A DNA stretch of 64,000 bases from Ursus arctos. Taxonomy: Eukaryota > Chordata > Mammalia > Carnivora > Ursidae. The notes below the pieces were generated by a model. The model did not search any database. It was not told the origin of the DNA and was given only the letters and a program-made list of their open reading frames with translations. Location: contig NW_026623089.1 in the NCBI RefSeq assembly GCF_023065955.2, positions 35,246,767 through 35,310,766 of the forward strand, in the 5' to 3' direction. Positions within the stretch are counted from its first letter, which is position 1. Every line of letters starts with the position of its first letter. Made by a program: the position numbers and the translations under genes. This document shows, one piece after another, positions 11,698-23,222 of this stretch.

Positions 11698-11959
11698 CGT
11701 ATACAGTCTCTGGGATTTTGCATTTGGTCCAGTTAGACTTGTCACAATAACTGTCAGTAACTCCTGGCTAATAAGCGTTTAGCGTACTTTATGCCAATAT
11801 ACCTGATGACTCTTCTTGGGGGGGTTAACTATCAATCTACTTTAGGATGCTTTTTCCATGGAACAGGAAATGTTTATTTTTTTCTGATTATAATTTTTAC
11901 CTATTTCTATGTTTGTTGTAGAAAATTAGGAAAATACCTAAAGTAAAAAACAACCTTTT

Positions 11960-12076
11960 GGGGGCACCTAGATGTCTCAGTCAGAAAAGTGTGATCTCAG
12001 GGCTGTGAGTTCAAGCCCCACATTGGGGGTAGAGATTACTTAAATGAATAAATATATAAAAACTTAAAAAGAAAAA
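11960..12076 (+). mobile_element. Short CAN-SINE, old tRNA-only type
   Basis: It starts 'ggggcacctagatgtctcag', carries 'gttcaagccccacattgggg', and ends in 'agagattacttaaatgaata' plus an A-rich tail. The CT-rich 3' body of the younger copies is absent. This is a known older CAN-SINE structure. Confidence 0.88.
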
Positions 12077-12154
12077 ACCTTACTAACTAAAAACTCACTC
12101 ACTATCCTTGTACCCAATGATGAACATTGTTTTGTTGTCTACCTCCCCAGTCTT

Positions 12155-12666
12155 TTTTTTTTTTTTATTTTCTTAAAGAAATGTTTATTTTTTTAATTTT
12201 TTTATTTAAATTCAATTTAATTAACATACATTGTTTTTGTTTTTTTTTGTTTTTTTTAATAATTTTTTATTATATTATGTTAGTCACCATACAGTACATC
12301 CCCGGTTTCCGATGTAAGGCTCGATGATTCATTAGTTGTGTATAACACCCAGTGCACCATGCAATACGTGCCCTCCTTACTACCCATCACCGGTCTATCC
12401 CATTCCCCCACCCCCCTCCCCTCTGAAGTCCTCAGTTTGTTTCTCATAGTCCATAGTCTCTCATGTTTCATTCCCCCTTCTGATTACCCCCCCCTTTCTT
12501 TATCCCTTTCTTCCCCTACTGATCATCCTAGTTCTTATGTTCCATAGATGAGAGAAATCATATGATAGTTGTCTTTCTCTGCTTGACTTATTTCACTTAG
12601 CATTATCTCCTCCAGTGCTGTCCATGTTGTAGCAAATGTTGAGAACTCGTTCTTTCTGATAGCTGT
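12155..12666 (-). mobile_element. Young L1 3' end with exact target duplication
   Basis: It is the inverted 3' UTR and ORF2 tail of the lineage L1, including 'ttagtcaccatacagtacat' and 'cacccagtgcaccatgcaat'. A 14-bp duplication ACCTCCCCAGTCTT sits at 12141-12154 and 12667-12680. The poly(T) end at 12155-12250 is unusual because it also holds a short 'tttaaattcaatttaattaa' piece, which resembles a second L1 tail. The same subfamily tail occurs in plus orientation at 43928-44190. Confidence 0.92.
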
Positions 12667-12738
12667 ACCTCCCCAGTCTTAAATTTTTTCTACTTTGTTT
12701 ATGTAACAGGATGTGCAATCGAGAAATAAATAGGTGCA

Positions 12739-12931
12739 GGGGCGCCTGGGTGGCACAGTCGATAAGCGTTTGCCTTCGGCTCAGGACGTGATCACAGCGT
12801 TCTGGGATCGAGCCCCACATCAGGCTCCTCCGCTGGGAGCCTGCTTCTTCCTCTCCCACTCCCCCTGCTTGTGTTCCCTCTCTCGCTGGCTGTCTCTGTC
12901 AAATAAATAAATAAAATCTTTAAAAAAAAAT
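12739..12931 (+). mobile_element. CAN-SINE, bear-type, first of a cluster
   Basis: The full-length head 'ggggcgcctgggtggcacag', body and AATAAA-like tail are intact. It is preceded by GAAATAAATAGGTGC (12723-12737), which recurs as GAAATAGGTGC at 13162-13172. One target duplication therefore brackets the whole cluster rather than this element alone. Confidence 0.96.
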
Positions 12932-12941
12932 CAATTATTAG

Positions 12942-12960
12942 AGGCACCTGGGTGGCACAC
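12942..12960 (+). mobile_element. Isolated 19-bp SINE head
   Basis: The text 'aggcacctgggtggcacac' is the first part of a CAN-SINE, cut off where the next full element begins at 12961. Confidence 0.75.
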
Positions 12961-13161
12961 GGGGCGCCTGGGTGGCACAGCGGTTAAGCGTCTGCCTTCG
13001 GCTCAGGGCGGGATCCCAGCGTTATGGGATCGAGCCCCACGTCAGGCTCCTCTGCTATGAGCCTGCTTCTTCCTCTCCCACTCCCCCTGCTTGTGTTCCC
13101 TCTCTCGCTGGCTGTCTCTCTCTGTCAAATAAATAAATAAAATCTTTAAAAAAAAAAAAAA
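12961..13161 (+). mobile_element. CAN-SINE, bear-type, second full copy of the cluster
   Basis: The full-length element runs from 'ggggcgcctgggtggcacag' to a long poly(A) at 13147-13161. It shows about 90% identity by eye to the copy at 12739 and ends at the shared target duplication GAAATAGGTGC. Confidence 0.96.
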
Positions 13162-13172
13162 GAAATAGGTGC

Positions 13173-13784
13173 TAAGATCTCTTTTTCCCTATTTCCACCA
13201 ACAGGAAAAAGAATTGGTTTCCCTGTTTCTTCCTCCAAACCCATTGTGAAAGTCAAGAGCTTTTGGACTCGATTCCCTTTCTGAGGATTCAATGTGTCTC
13301 TAAAGGGAGGAGTTTGAGAGAAAGAGTTAGAAGCAAAGAGCCAGAGGAAATGTAGTTCTTCCCGCTGGAGTGGGGGGAATCTCCAGATTGGGAAATAGTT
13401 ATAGGGTGCCAAATGTGTGCCGGGGGCAGGGGAACCACTATGAGAAATATCCCTGAAACTTCCAGAAGCAGTAGTGCTTGAGACAAATGGTAAAGGCCAT
13501 ACTTGATAAGAATATGGTGTAGCTTAGGAGTAAAGAAGAAATGCTAACTATTGTGGATTAATAATTTGGTCCCTACCTATATTTTCTACATCACTTGAAT
13601 CCATTATTTTTAGGTTTCTTTGAGGTAGCAGGAGGCCCTAATAATGACAGATTAAATTGTCTATTCAATGAGCGGAAGCTTGGAGGATATTAAATTAGAA
13701 TGAGAGAGAGAGGGAAATACAATATTTCTTATAGCCTGATGTTATCTAAAATTCATTGTCTCTATCTGTGTCTGTCTTTTTTCT
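13173..13784. other. Unassigned sequence
   Basis: No gene or repeat is recognised. The 88-codon minus frame at 13146-13412 begins beside the SINE tail and has no domain. Confidence 0.45.
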
Positions 13785-13945
13785 CTCTTTATATATGATG
13801 TGCGTGTGTATATATAATATATAATGTGTGTATATATATAAAAAATATATAATGTGTGTATATGTATATATGTGTGTATATTTGTGTTTGTATACACAAA
13901 TATACGTGCACACCTATATATACATATATGTATATGTTTATGTTC
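13785..13945 (+). repeat. TA/TG-rich compound microsatellite
   Basis: This is a mixture of TATA, TGTGTA and TATG units. Much of it alternates purine and pyrimidine, with imperfect palindromes such as 'tatttgtg' facing 'cacaaata'. Confidence 0.9.
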
Positions 13946-14290
13946 ATAAAACATTTGAATTTATAATTTATATACCATTTTTAAAAATTTTTTTAAATTA
14001 ATGATATTTTCTGGTTCCAAGTATTCCCAAACACATTATTCCATTGTTGGATGGCTCTCCAGCATATGTGTAGCTGTGGCATACTTTCTTATCAATTCTC
14101 CTAATGATTGACGTGCTCCTAATGGTGTCAGAACATGGTTGTTTCTAATATTCCCCTATTATAAAAATGTAGCAGCAAACTTCCTTTTCACATAAAATTA
14201 AGTGTATAACTCTAATTGTTTCTTTAGAATACCTCTATCCCTGGAAGTGGGATTGCTGAATTAAAGAGAATATACTTTTTTAGACTTTTT

Positions 14291-14492
14291 TTTTTTTAAA
14301 GATTTTATTTTTATTTATTTATTCGACAGAGATAGAGACAGCCAGCGAGAGAGGGAACACAAGCAGGGGGAGTGGGAGAGGAAGAAGCAGGCTTATAGTG
14401 GAGGAGCCTGATGTGGGGCTCGATCCCATAACGCCGGGATCACGCCCTGAGCCGAAGGCAGGTGCCCAACCGCTGTGCCACCCAGGCGCCCC
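14291..14492 (-). mobile_element. CAN-SINE, bear-type
   Basis: Poly(T), 'aaagattttatttttattta', the body and a terminal 'cacccaggcgcccc' are all present. A 10-bp duplication TAGACTTTTT is at 14281-14290 and 14493-14502. Confidence 0.95.
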
Positions 14493-14502
14493 TAGACTTT
14501 TT

Positions 14503-15345
14503 GTCCCTAATTCCGAATTACCCTCCAGGATACTTGTAGTAACTTACATCATACCAACAGTGTGTGAAGGTGTCATGTTTTCCCTCATTTCAGAAGGGAT
14601 TGAAAATTTGAACCACATCAGTTCCAAAGGAAACACTTCTGGTCATCTCTGACATATTCAAACTGGCCAGAAATATGGTAGAATAATGGATAAAATAAGG
14701 GTACTGGTGTTGTCTGAATTTTCAAAAACTGGAAAGTGATCAATTTTGAAAACTGCTCAGTGAACTTGATGTTGATCTTTGGGGAAGAATTCTAGAGTAG
14801 ACATGTTATTAGAAAGCTCATGACTGTTTGGACTTTCATTTGGCTTAGGCAGGTTTACTTGAATGACTAATCACAGCATCACCACAGCCAATGTAATGAC
14901 ATTTTCACCCCCAATAGAAATCTGTTTAATTAGATGCTGTAGTACTGACTATATCTATTTAAAGAATGTCCTTTAATCTTCTTCCTGGATTTGGCAATCC
15001 AGATAACTGTTGTTTCAAGATACTCTTGAATCATTCAGGGTATTAGGCAGTGACTCATTAATAAGATTATCTATATCTTAGACAAGTCAGTCATTGGGAC
15101 TGCTTGGCCTCAAATAATAACAGCATGAGTAAAAATAGTGTAGGGGGTAATATAAAAGTCAATAATTGAATAAGTATGATGATTCATTGATTATCTTTAA
15201 AAAGCTATATTTATAATATCAAAATAACATCGAAATCTCATCTCTTATATGATTGTGAGGAACTTGAAAATGAAACCTTGATAAGCAACCCATTGTAAGA
15301 TGTGAAACAGCTCTATCTTTAGAAGGTTCTTCCTCCAGCTATATG
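14503..15345. other. Unassigned sequence
   Basis: AT-rich, with no recognised gene, repeat or long frame. Confidence 0.5.
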
Positions 15346-15349
15346 CTTG

Positions 15350-15605
15350 GCTGACTCCAACATTTCAAATCTTGGTACAAATATTACCTTCTCAGTGGAG
15401 CTAATATTAACTCTGCAACATGCCCCATATCCCAGTCCTTATCCTGCTCTCCTTTTTCTTTCCTCCATAGCATGCGTCCACTTCTAACATACGAAAGATT
15501 TATTATGCTGATTGTTTGTCTCCACTGCTAGAAGGCAAGCTTCAGGACCACAGGAATCTTTCTCTCTAATTCACTGATACAGCTCAAACATCTTGAACAC
15601 TTAGA
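15350..15605 (+). mobile_element. L2 LINE 3'-end relic
   Basis: The phrases 'caaatattaccttctcagtg' and 'ctgctagaaggcaagcttca' to 'tctctctaattcactgatac' follow the order of the L2 3' region. The copy is strongly diverged. Confidence 0.5.
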
Positions 15606-16221
15606 AGACAAAATATAAGTGTTGGATGAGTTGAGCTAAGAACTACGACCTTAGTAGTTTGGGTTACCTTCACTAACATGGATGCCACCTGGCTCATATA
15701 GTAAAGAAAGCCATTTCCAAACTCATTGGAACACTGTTGGAAACACTTGCCCTGGACTTCAATTTTGCACTTCCATCTAAATCCAGAGAGAACTAGGCTG
15801 TGAGGATGCTCCTTCAGTACCATTAAAAGTGTAATTAAAAGAGTAGTCAAGTGAGTAAAATGAAATCTTACATTTTAGATTACTACTTGCAAAGGCCAAA
15901 AGCAAATAGTGTAAAATAAAAACAAATTATAGAACATTAAAGAATCTTGTAGAACAGTGAGAATAAATATACTTCTCCATACTGTTTCTAGAAATTATTT
16001 TAAAAATACTTATTCCTCAAGGACTTTTTTGGTAAAGTAGCAAAAAATTATTTGAAAATGGTTTTGCTAAAATACTCTATTTTTGTAATCTGGTTTTAGA
16101 ATATGTTGTTTTATAAAATATGCTCCCAGGAGAAAAATTTATGCACTTGAATCAAAAGACAGGTTTATTATATAACGTTTAAAACTAGACTTTTTATAAT
16201 AACGTAAAAGAAGCTTTGAAT
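15606..16221. other. Unassigned sequence
   Basis: No gene or repeat is recognised. The 88-codon minus frame at 15584-15850 has no domain I can name. Confidence 0.45.
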
Positions 16222-16239
16222 TCCCCATTAAAGATTTTT

Positions 16240-16510
16240 TTGAAGATTTTTTTGCTTGAGAGAGAGAAAATGTACGTGCGTGCGCACACACACGCGTGCA
16301 CACACACGCGCGTGCACACATGCACACGTGCGCGCACACGCACACGTGCGTGAGGAGGGGGGCCAGAGGGAGAGGAAGAAAGAGAATCTCAAGCAGATTT
16401 TGCACTGAGTCTGGAGCCGGACATGGGGCTCCAGTTCATGACCCTGAGATCACGACCTGAGCCAAAACCAAGAGTCGGGTGCTTAACTGACTGAGCCACC
16501 CAGGCGCCCC
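16240..16510 (-). mobile_element. CAN-SINE with internal CA/CG expansion
   Basis: The inverted head ends 'gagccacccaggcgcccc' at 16510. The tail side carries 'gaagatttttttgcttgaga'. An 18-bp duplication TCCCCATTAAAGATTTTT lies at 16222-16239 and 16511-16528. The GAGA/CT region has been replaced or extended by an alternating CA/CG/TG tract at 16270-16352, so the element is about 70 bp longer than its relatives. Confidence 0.95.
16270..16352. repeat. 83-bp uninterrupted alternating purine-pyrimidine tract
   Basis: From A16270 to G16352 every step alternates purine and pyrimidine, made of GT, GC and AC dinucleotides with many CG steps. This is the canonical composition for Z-DNA. The Cys/Val/Ala/His-rich frame across it at 16139-16405 on the minus strand is an artefact. 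Confidence 0.95.
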
Positions 16511-16897
16511 TCCCCATTAAAGATTTTTATATATACTTTTCCATGTTTGTTTTTCCATGTAAGCATGTTATACATTTTTTAACAGAGACTTAATAATCAC
16601 AGACATTTGTCAATTTTTTGGTCCCCAAGTATCAGAACCTCTATACCAAGTATCTTTAATATCTCTAGATAAACTCTTCACCCTTCTTCACCTATTATCT
16701 GTGCTGGCAATGCAGCCATACGGACTATATCAGCAAGTTCATATCCCTCTAGTTTCTGGTTAAGTTTATCCAATAGGGAACCCGAGGAAGAGATCAGAAT
16801 GAGGTAGGGAAGTGAAGTGAATGTACTTATTTCCCCTGGCTCTCTCCCTGAAAGATTGTCCTGAGCTGGCTATCTCCAATCAAAGCCAGTTTGTTGG

Positions 16898-17092
16898 GGG
16901 CTCCTGGGTGGCTCAGTCATTAAGCGGCTGCCTTTGGCTCAGGACTTGATCCCAGAGTTCTGGGATTGAGCCCCGCATCACGCTCCTCTGCTGGGAGCCT
17001 GCTTTTTCTTCTCCCACTCCCCTGCTTGTGTTCCCTCTCTCGCTGGCTGTGTCTCTCTCTGTCAAATAAATAAAAATCTTTAAAAAAAAAAA
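16898..17092 (+). mobile_element. CAN-SINE, bear-type
   Basis: Head 'ctcctgggtggctcag', body and poly(A) are complete. A 16-bp duplication AAAGCCAGTTTGTTGG is at 16882-16897 and 17093-17108. Confidence 0.96.
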
Positions 17093-17108
17093 AAAGCCAG
17101 TTTGTTGG

Positions 17109-18841
17109 TCAGTGTTCCTCTCTAGACTACCAAAATAGCTTACGTGACAATGTATTTTATTGGTGAAATCTGCATTTCCTAGTATTGTTTACTTTGTAAT
17201 CCCAGCAAAGTCAACTGTTGTTTCACATTGCTGTTCCTTTGTCCATTTTACTGTTAGGTCATTAAATTGTAGTTTTCCTTAAAATTCAGAATAACAATTC
17301 TTTTGGGTTGTATGCATTGCAAATAACTTCTTTTTAAGCTCATTTGTGGGTCCTTTGTAATAAATAAAATTTTAATTTTAATGCAATACCAATCTTTTCT
17401 ATAAGGTTTGCCCTTTTTTGTGTGCTTTGCTTAAAAGCTTCTTTTCTATCCATGTGTAAAAGATAGCTTTCTACATTTTCTCCTTAAATTCTTAAAATTT
17501 TGTTTTTAGCATTTGTGACTACAAACATTTATTTATTCAACAACTTCTCAGAAATAGCAGTGAGGAAAATGGATAAAATCTCCCCTCATTGTATATTGGG
17601 GGCCATATTGAATTTTAAAGGACATTAGACTTAGCATTAGAAAACCTTAAACTTGATTACAATCTACTACTTAACTGTTCTGTATCTTTTACTGAGTTGC
17701 ATAATCTCAGCCTCATATTTATTCATTTCTATTTATAAATTTTCTTACTAGATTAAAAATTAAATTCTTGTGATTCTGTATTACAAATTGTAAAACTACA
17801 AACATGTTTAATTAATATTCTTATTGAATTTCTACTCAGTGTCTCCCTGTTAAAAATACTGACCAGTGTTTGTTTTTCATTCATTCATTGAAACTAATTC
17901 TTATTGACCAGCTTTCATGTGCCATTTTACTCATAAAAATCTCTACTCTCTTCCTGAGAATAAATTTTAGAGCCAGGGTAGGTGAAGATAAGAAAAGCAG
18001 CAGTCATCATTCTACTTCAGAATCACTACGTGTGAAAAATTTGTTTTGTGTCTCAATGAGATTAAATATCTGAATAAAAATATAAGTACATTAATTCCCT
18101 ATCCACGTGTTTTAAATGTTTTTAGTTTTTGCCTGGATCATTTACGTGATTATCCACATGACTTTACCCAATTCTCTTTCTTACACCCAGTTGCCATGTC
18201 AGGTCTGTAGGCATAGCTAGTGTGCTGACACTTTGAAAACCATATGGTAAATGAAATTGGTCCAGTATGGTCTGCAAGATGCCCCAAATATCCAGAGCCT
18301 CCACAAGATCAACCAGCCATTTTGGCTACCCCATCAACTGATTCAGATTGAGCAGCAATATTATGGACTCTGGGGGGAGCATGTGTTGTGTAACTGAAAA
18401 CATCAGTTGCCAAGTGGTCTACCTTGGTCATTCAGCCTTAGAGGAGAAAGCACATACAAATCAGCATGTTCATGTTGTTACCATGGAGACCACTCTGCTA
18501 AATGGATATCTTGAAAGATGCTGATCATAAGACTGTATGTTGTTGTGAAAGCATGAGAAGTAAAACATATGTTTATATCACAGATTTGGTATCACTGGGG
18601 GTTGAGTTATGTCCCTAATGTGCGGCCAGATGTTTTATATCTTTTCATAAAGCAGAAAGTCTGCTACACAGGCATTTCTTGTTTATGAATATTAGCATAC
18701 ATATGTTTCAACAGAATATTTTAAATTGGTTTCTTGTAATTGTTTGTATTGAGGGAAGAATCTCTGAAACCTATCGACCAAATCTCTGAAATGTTATTGT
18801 ATATACAAAATTTGGCATCTTAAAGCATTTTAGTTTATAAT
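17109..18841. other. Unassigned AT-rich sequence
   Basis: Nothing is clearly recognisable. Positions 17870-17935 ('cattcattcattgaaactaa' and onward) faintly resemble an inverted L2 or MIR3 3' end. Confidence 0.4.
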
Positions 18842-20430
18842 TTATATTTTATTGAGATATAATTGACAGACAATGTGTAAGTTTAAGGTGTGCTGATGTG
18901 ATACATTACAAATTACGGTATGATTAGCACCATAGCGTTAGGAAACACCTCTGTTATGTCACATAATTATCACTTCTTTTTTGTGGTGAGAACTTTTAAG
19001 ATCTAGTCTCTTAGGACCTTTGAAGAGTGTCATACAGTACTGTCAGCTGTCATCACTGTGCTCTGCATTGGAGCTCCAGAACTTCTAACCGCAAGTTGGC
19101 ACCCTTTAACCAACATCTCTCTCATTCCCACAGTCCTCAGCCTCTGGCAACCACTATTCTACTCTCTGCTTCTATTCTATGAGTTTGGCTTTTTTAGATT
19201 CCACGTATGCATGACATCATACAGTATTTGTCATTCTCTGCCTTCTTTCACTGAGTACAAGGCCCTCGAGGTCCATTCATGTTGTTGCAAATAAGAGGAT
19301 TTCCTTTTTTCTCACGATTGAGTAGTGTTGTATGCATGTACCACAGCAACTTTTATCCATTCATCTTAGGTTCTTTACATATCTTGGTTATCTTGAGTAA
19401 TACTGCAGTGAATATGAGAGTACAGATATCTTCTTGACATCTTGTTTTTATTTCTTTTGGATACATACCCAGAAGGGGGGTTGGTGGATCAGATGGTAGT
19501 TCTGTTTTTAATTTTTTGAGGAAACTTTATTTTAGTGGCTGAACCAGCTTGTTTACATACTGAGCAAAGTTTCCTTTTTTTCTACGTCCTCATCATCACT
19601 TGTTGTCTCTTATCTTCTTGCTAGCTAGTCGAATAGGTAGGAGATTGCATCTCGTTGTTGTTTTGATTGTATTTCCCTGAGGATAAGTGATGTTGAACAG
19701 CTTTTCATGTATCTGTTGGCCAGCTGTGTATCATCTTTGGAAAAATGTCTGTTCAGTTCCTCTGTCCGTTTTTCAACTTATTGTTTTATTATTGAGTTGT
19801 ACGAGTTCTTTATATATTGTGGATACTAACTCCTTATGTAATATATGGTTTGCCAATATTTTCTGCATTTTCACCGGTTGCCTTTTCGTCTTGTCAATGA
19901 TTTCTTTTGCTGTGGAGAAACTTTTTAGTTTGATAAGTCCCACTTGTTTGTTTATTTTGTTGCTTGTGCTTTTGATGTTACATCCAAAAAATCATTGCCA
20001 AGACCAATGTGAAGGAGCTTTTCCCTGTGTTTTCTTCAAGGAACTTTACAGTTTCAGGTATTATGTTTAAATTTTAGCCCATTTTGAGTTAATTTTTGTG
20101 AGTGATGTAAGATAAAGATTCAATTTCATTTTTTGGTAGGTGATTATCCAGTTTTCGGTACCACTTATTGAAGAGACTGTTCTTTTCCCAGTGAATATTC
20201 CTGGCTCCCTTTATCAAACGTTAGTTAATTGTGTATATGTGGTTAATTTCTGGGCTCTCTATTCCGTTCCACATATTGGTGCGTACAGGTCTATTTTTAT
20301 GCTAGTACATACTGTTTTTATTATAGTAACCTTATAGTGTAGTTTGAAATCAGGAAGTGTGATGTCTCCGGCTTTGTTTCCTTTCTCAAGATTGCTTTGG
20401 CTATTTGGGGTCTTAGGTGGTTCCATACAC
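18842..20430 (-). mobile_element. Older L1M-type LINE, 3' UTR to ORF2
   Basis: It begins with the inverted L1M 3' terminus 'atattttattgagatataat' and runs through the 3' UTR into ORF2. The minus frame at 20259-20480 contains 'AGDITLPDFKLHYKVTIIKT', a well-conserved ORF2 block downstream of the reverse transcriptase. Stops and indels abound. The 5' side is lost at about 20430. Confidence 0.88.
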
Positions 20431-20690
20431 ATTTTAGGACTTTTTTTTCTTTTTTTCTTTTCTCTTTCCTTGAAGAACATATCTGATGTTGAGGGCTAAT
20501 GGTCTTTTCATCATGTACTGTGGCTTTCCCTAGTTTATAAAAGCAATAATGCACTATGATGAAGTATTTTTGTGAATGTGCTTTGCCTAATTTAGACAAT
20601 TGTTTAAGTTGTCTAATGCAAAGAGTACAACCGAGAACAAGAATGAAAAGTATATTAAAATTAAGTGCTATATACATATGTGCCATATAT
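20431..20690. other. Unassigned spacer between two L1 blocks
   Basis: A T/C-rich run at 20440-20470 is followed by unique-looking sequence with an inverted repeat (TTAGACAA at 20592-20599 and TTGTCTAA at 20609-20616). Confidence 0.45.
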
Positions 20691-22840
20691 TTTTTATTAT
20701 TTTTTCACCACGATAAGTGTATTTTTAAATCCCCATACCCTGTTTCCCCTATTCCTCACCCACCTCCCCTCTGGTAACCATCAGTGTGTTTTCTATAGTT
20801 AAGAGTTTTTTGTTGGTTTGTTTCTTTTTCTTTTTTTTCCCTTTGTCATTTGTTTTGTTTCTTAAATTCCTCATATGAGTGAGGTCGCATGGTATTCATC
20901 TTTCTCTGACTTATTTCACTTAGCATTATACCCTCTAGCTCTTTCCATGTTGTTGCAAATGAAAAGATTTCATACTTTTTATGGCTGAATAATTTCCCAT
21001 TTTATATATACCACTTCTTCTTTATCCACTCCTCTACTGATGGACACTGGGACTGTTTCCATAGTTTGGCTATTGTAAGTAATGTTGCAATAAACGCAGG
21101 GGTGCATGTATCCCTTTGAATTAGTGTTTTTGTACTTTTGAGGTGAATACCAAGTAGTGCAATTCCCGGATTATAGGGTAGTTCTATTTTTAATTTTTTT
21201 GAAGAACCTCCATACAGTTTCCACGGTGGCTGCACCAGTTTGCATTCCCAGCAGCAGGGCAAGAGGGTTCCTTTTTCTCCACATCCTTGCCAACACTTAT
21301 TTCTTCTGTTTTTTATTTTAGCTATTCTGACAGGTGTGAGGTGATATCTCATTGTGGGTTTTTAAAATTTTTTTTAAGATTTTATTTTTAAGTAATCTCC
21401 ACACCCAGTGAGGGGCTTGAACTTACAACCCTGGGATCAAGAGTCACACGCTCCACTGACTGACCCAGCCAGGTGCCCCTCATTGTGGTTTTAATTTGCA
21501 TTTCCCTGATGATGAGTGAGTTAAACTACTTTTCATGTGTCTGTTGGCCATCTGTATGTTGTCTTTGGAGAAATGTCTACGCATGTCTTCTGCCCGTTTT
21601 TAAATTGGATTATTTTGGGGGCATTGAGTTGTATCGGTTCTTTATGTATTTTGGATACTAACCCTTTTTCAGATATATCATATGGAAATATTTTCTTCCA
21701 TTCAATAGGTTGCCTTTTAGTTTTGTTGTTTCCTTTGCATGTGGAAGCTTTTTATTTTGATGCAGTCCCAATAATTTATATTTTGCTTTTGTTTCCCTTG
21801 CCTGAGGAGACATATCTAGAAAGATGGTGCTACAGCTGTTGTCAGAGGAATTATTGCCTGTGCTCTCTTCAAAGATATGGTTTCAAGTCTCACATTTAGA
21901 TCTTTAATCTATTTGGAGTTTATTTTTGTGTATGGTGAAAGAAAGTGGTCCAGTTTCACTCTTTGGCATGTGGCTGTCCAGTTTTCCCAATGCCAGTTTT
22001 TGAAGAGACCATCTTTTTTCCATTGTATATTCATTCCTCCTTTGTCAAAGATTAGTGGACCATATAGTTGTGGGTTTAGTTCTGGGTTTTCTGTTCTATT
22101 CCATTGATCTGTGTGTCTATTCTTATGCCAGTACCATCCTGTTTTAATTCCTACCACTTTGTAATATAACTTAAAATCTGAAATTGTGATACTGCCAGTT
22201 TTGTTCTTCTCTTTTCAAGATTGCTTTGGCTTTTTGAGGTCTTTTGTGGTTCCATACAAATTTTAGGATTGTTCTAATTCTGTGAAAAATGTTGTTGGTA
22301 TTTTGATAGGGATTGTATTAAATTTGTAGATTGCTTTGGGTAGTATGACATTTTAACAATACTTGTTTTTCCAACTCGTGAGCATGGAATGTCTTTCCAT
22401 TTCTTTGCATGATCTTGAATTTCTTTCATCAGTGTTTTATATTTTTTAAAGTACAGGTCTTGCACCTCTTTAGTTAAGTATATTCTTAGATATTTATTGT
22501 TTATTGTTATCCCATTGTAAATGAGATTGCTTTCTTAATTTCACTTTCTGCCGCTTCATTTATTAGTGTGTAAGAATGCAACAGATTTCTGTACATTGGT
22601 TTTGTATCCTCTGATTTTACTGAATTCATTTTTCAGTTCTAGTTGTTGTTTGGTGAAGTCTTTACGTTTTTCTATGTATAGTATCATGTCATCTGAAAAT
22701 AGTTTCACTTCTTCCTTATCAATTTGGATGCCTTCAGGATTGTTTTGTATCTGTGAAAATGTCACTTGAATTTTGATAGGGATTGCATTGAAATTGTAGA
22801 TGGTTTGGGGTAGTATGATATTATTATTATATCATAGCTT
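20691..22840 (-). mobile_element. Carnivore L1, 3' half, rearranged at its 5' side
   Basis: The minus strand carries the L1 3' UTR and the C-terminal half of ORF2. Frames at 21002-21352, 21909-22157, 22274-22465 and 22556-22765 translate to consecutive ORF2 segments, including '[14 protein letters not shown]' and '[21 protein letters not shown]'. The reverse transcriptase box reads F-S-D-D at about 22690-22701 instead of F-A-D-D. The last 75 bp (22766-22840) repeat the 'ttgatagggattg' segment already present at 22304-22370, so ORF2 order is broken there. A SINE interrupts it at 21358-21479. Confidence 0.92.
21358..21479 (-). mobile_element. Short CAN-SINE inserted in L1
   Basis: This is an old short-type inverted SINE ending 'ccagccaggtgcccc'. 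The L1 sequence TCATTGTGG is duplicated on both sides (21349-21357 and 21480-21488), so it inserted after the L1. Confidence 0.93.
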
Positions 22841-23222
22841 AATTTAATGTTTTCTCTGCAAAGATGCCCTTAACTCTCACTCCCAAGACAAGTACCAGCA
22901 GTGCCTAGTGTTGTTTCTACATAGAAACAAGAAGGTTAGTGCTGGTTACATACACTTCTAAGTGGAGCTCACTGCTACCAGTTCTCATTCCAACTAAAAA
23001 TAATTGGCTCATCTATAAGGGCAAGAGTTGGGTTACAGTAGGAGGAATTTTTCCTTGATGGGAGGCTAGGGCAAGGATATAATTTATCATCCCAATGGGG
23101 TCAATTTTGAGAGTGAAAGAAGATGCAAAAATAATTAAAATTATGTGATTTTTGACATATGGACTAACCAAATTGTCATTTTGTAAAAATAGTTCTATTT
23201 AAAATCTGTTTTCAAAAAAATT
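22841..23222. other. Unassigned spacer
   Basis: No gene is recognised. There is a short ATT-rich run at the L1 edge. Confidence 0.4.

Noticed and set aside
16139..16405. Cys/Val/His-rich minus-strand frame resembling a metal-binding peptide
   Set aside because: Translation of the alternating CA/CG tract inside a SINE.
19687..20070. 127-codon plus-strand frame rich in Leu, Ile and Phe, looking like a membrane protein
   Set aside because: It is antisense to L1 ORF2. The hydrophobicity comes from reading the A-rich L1 strand in reverse.
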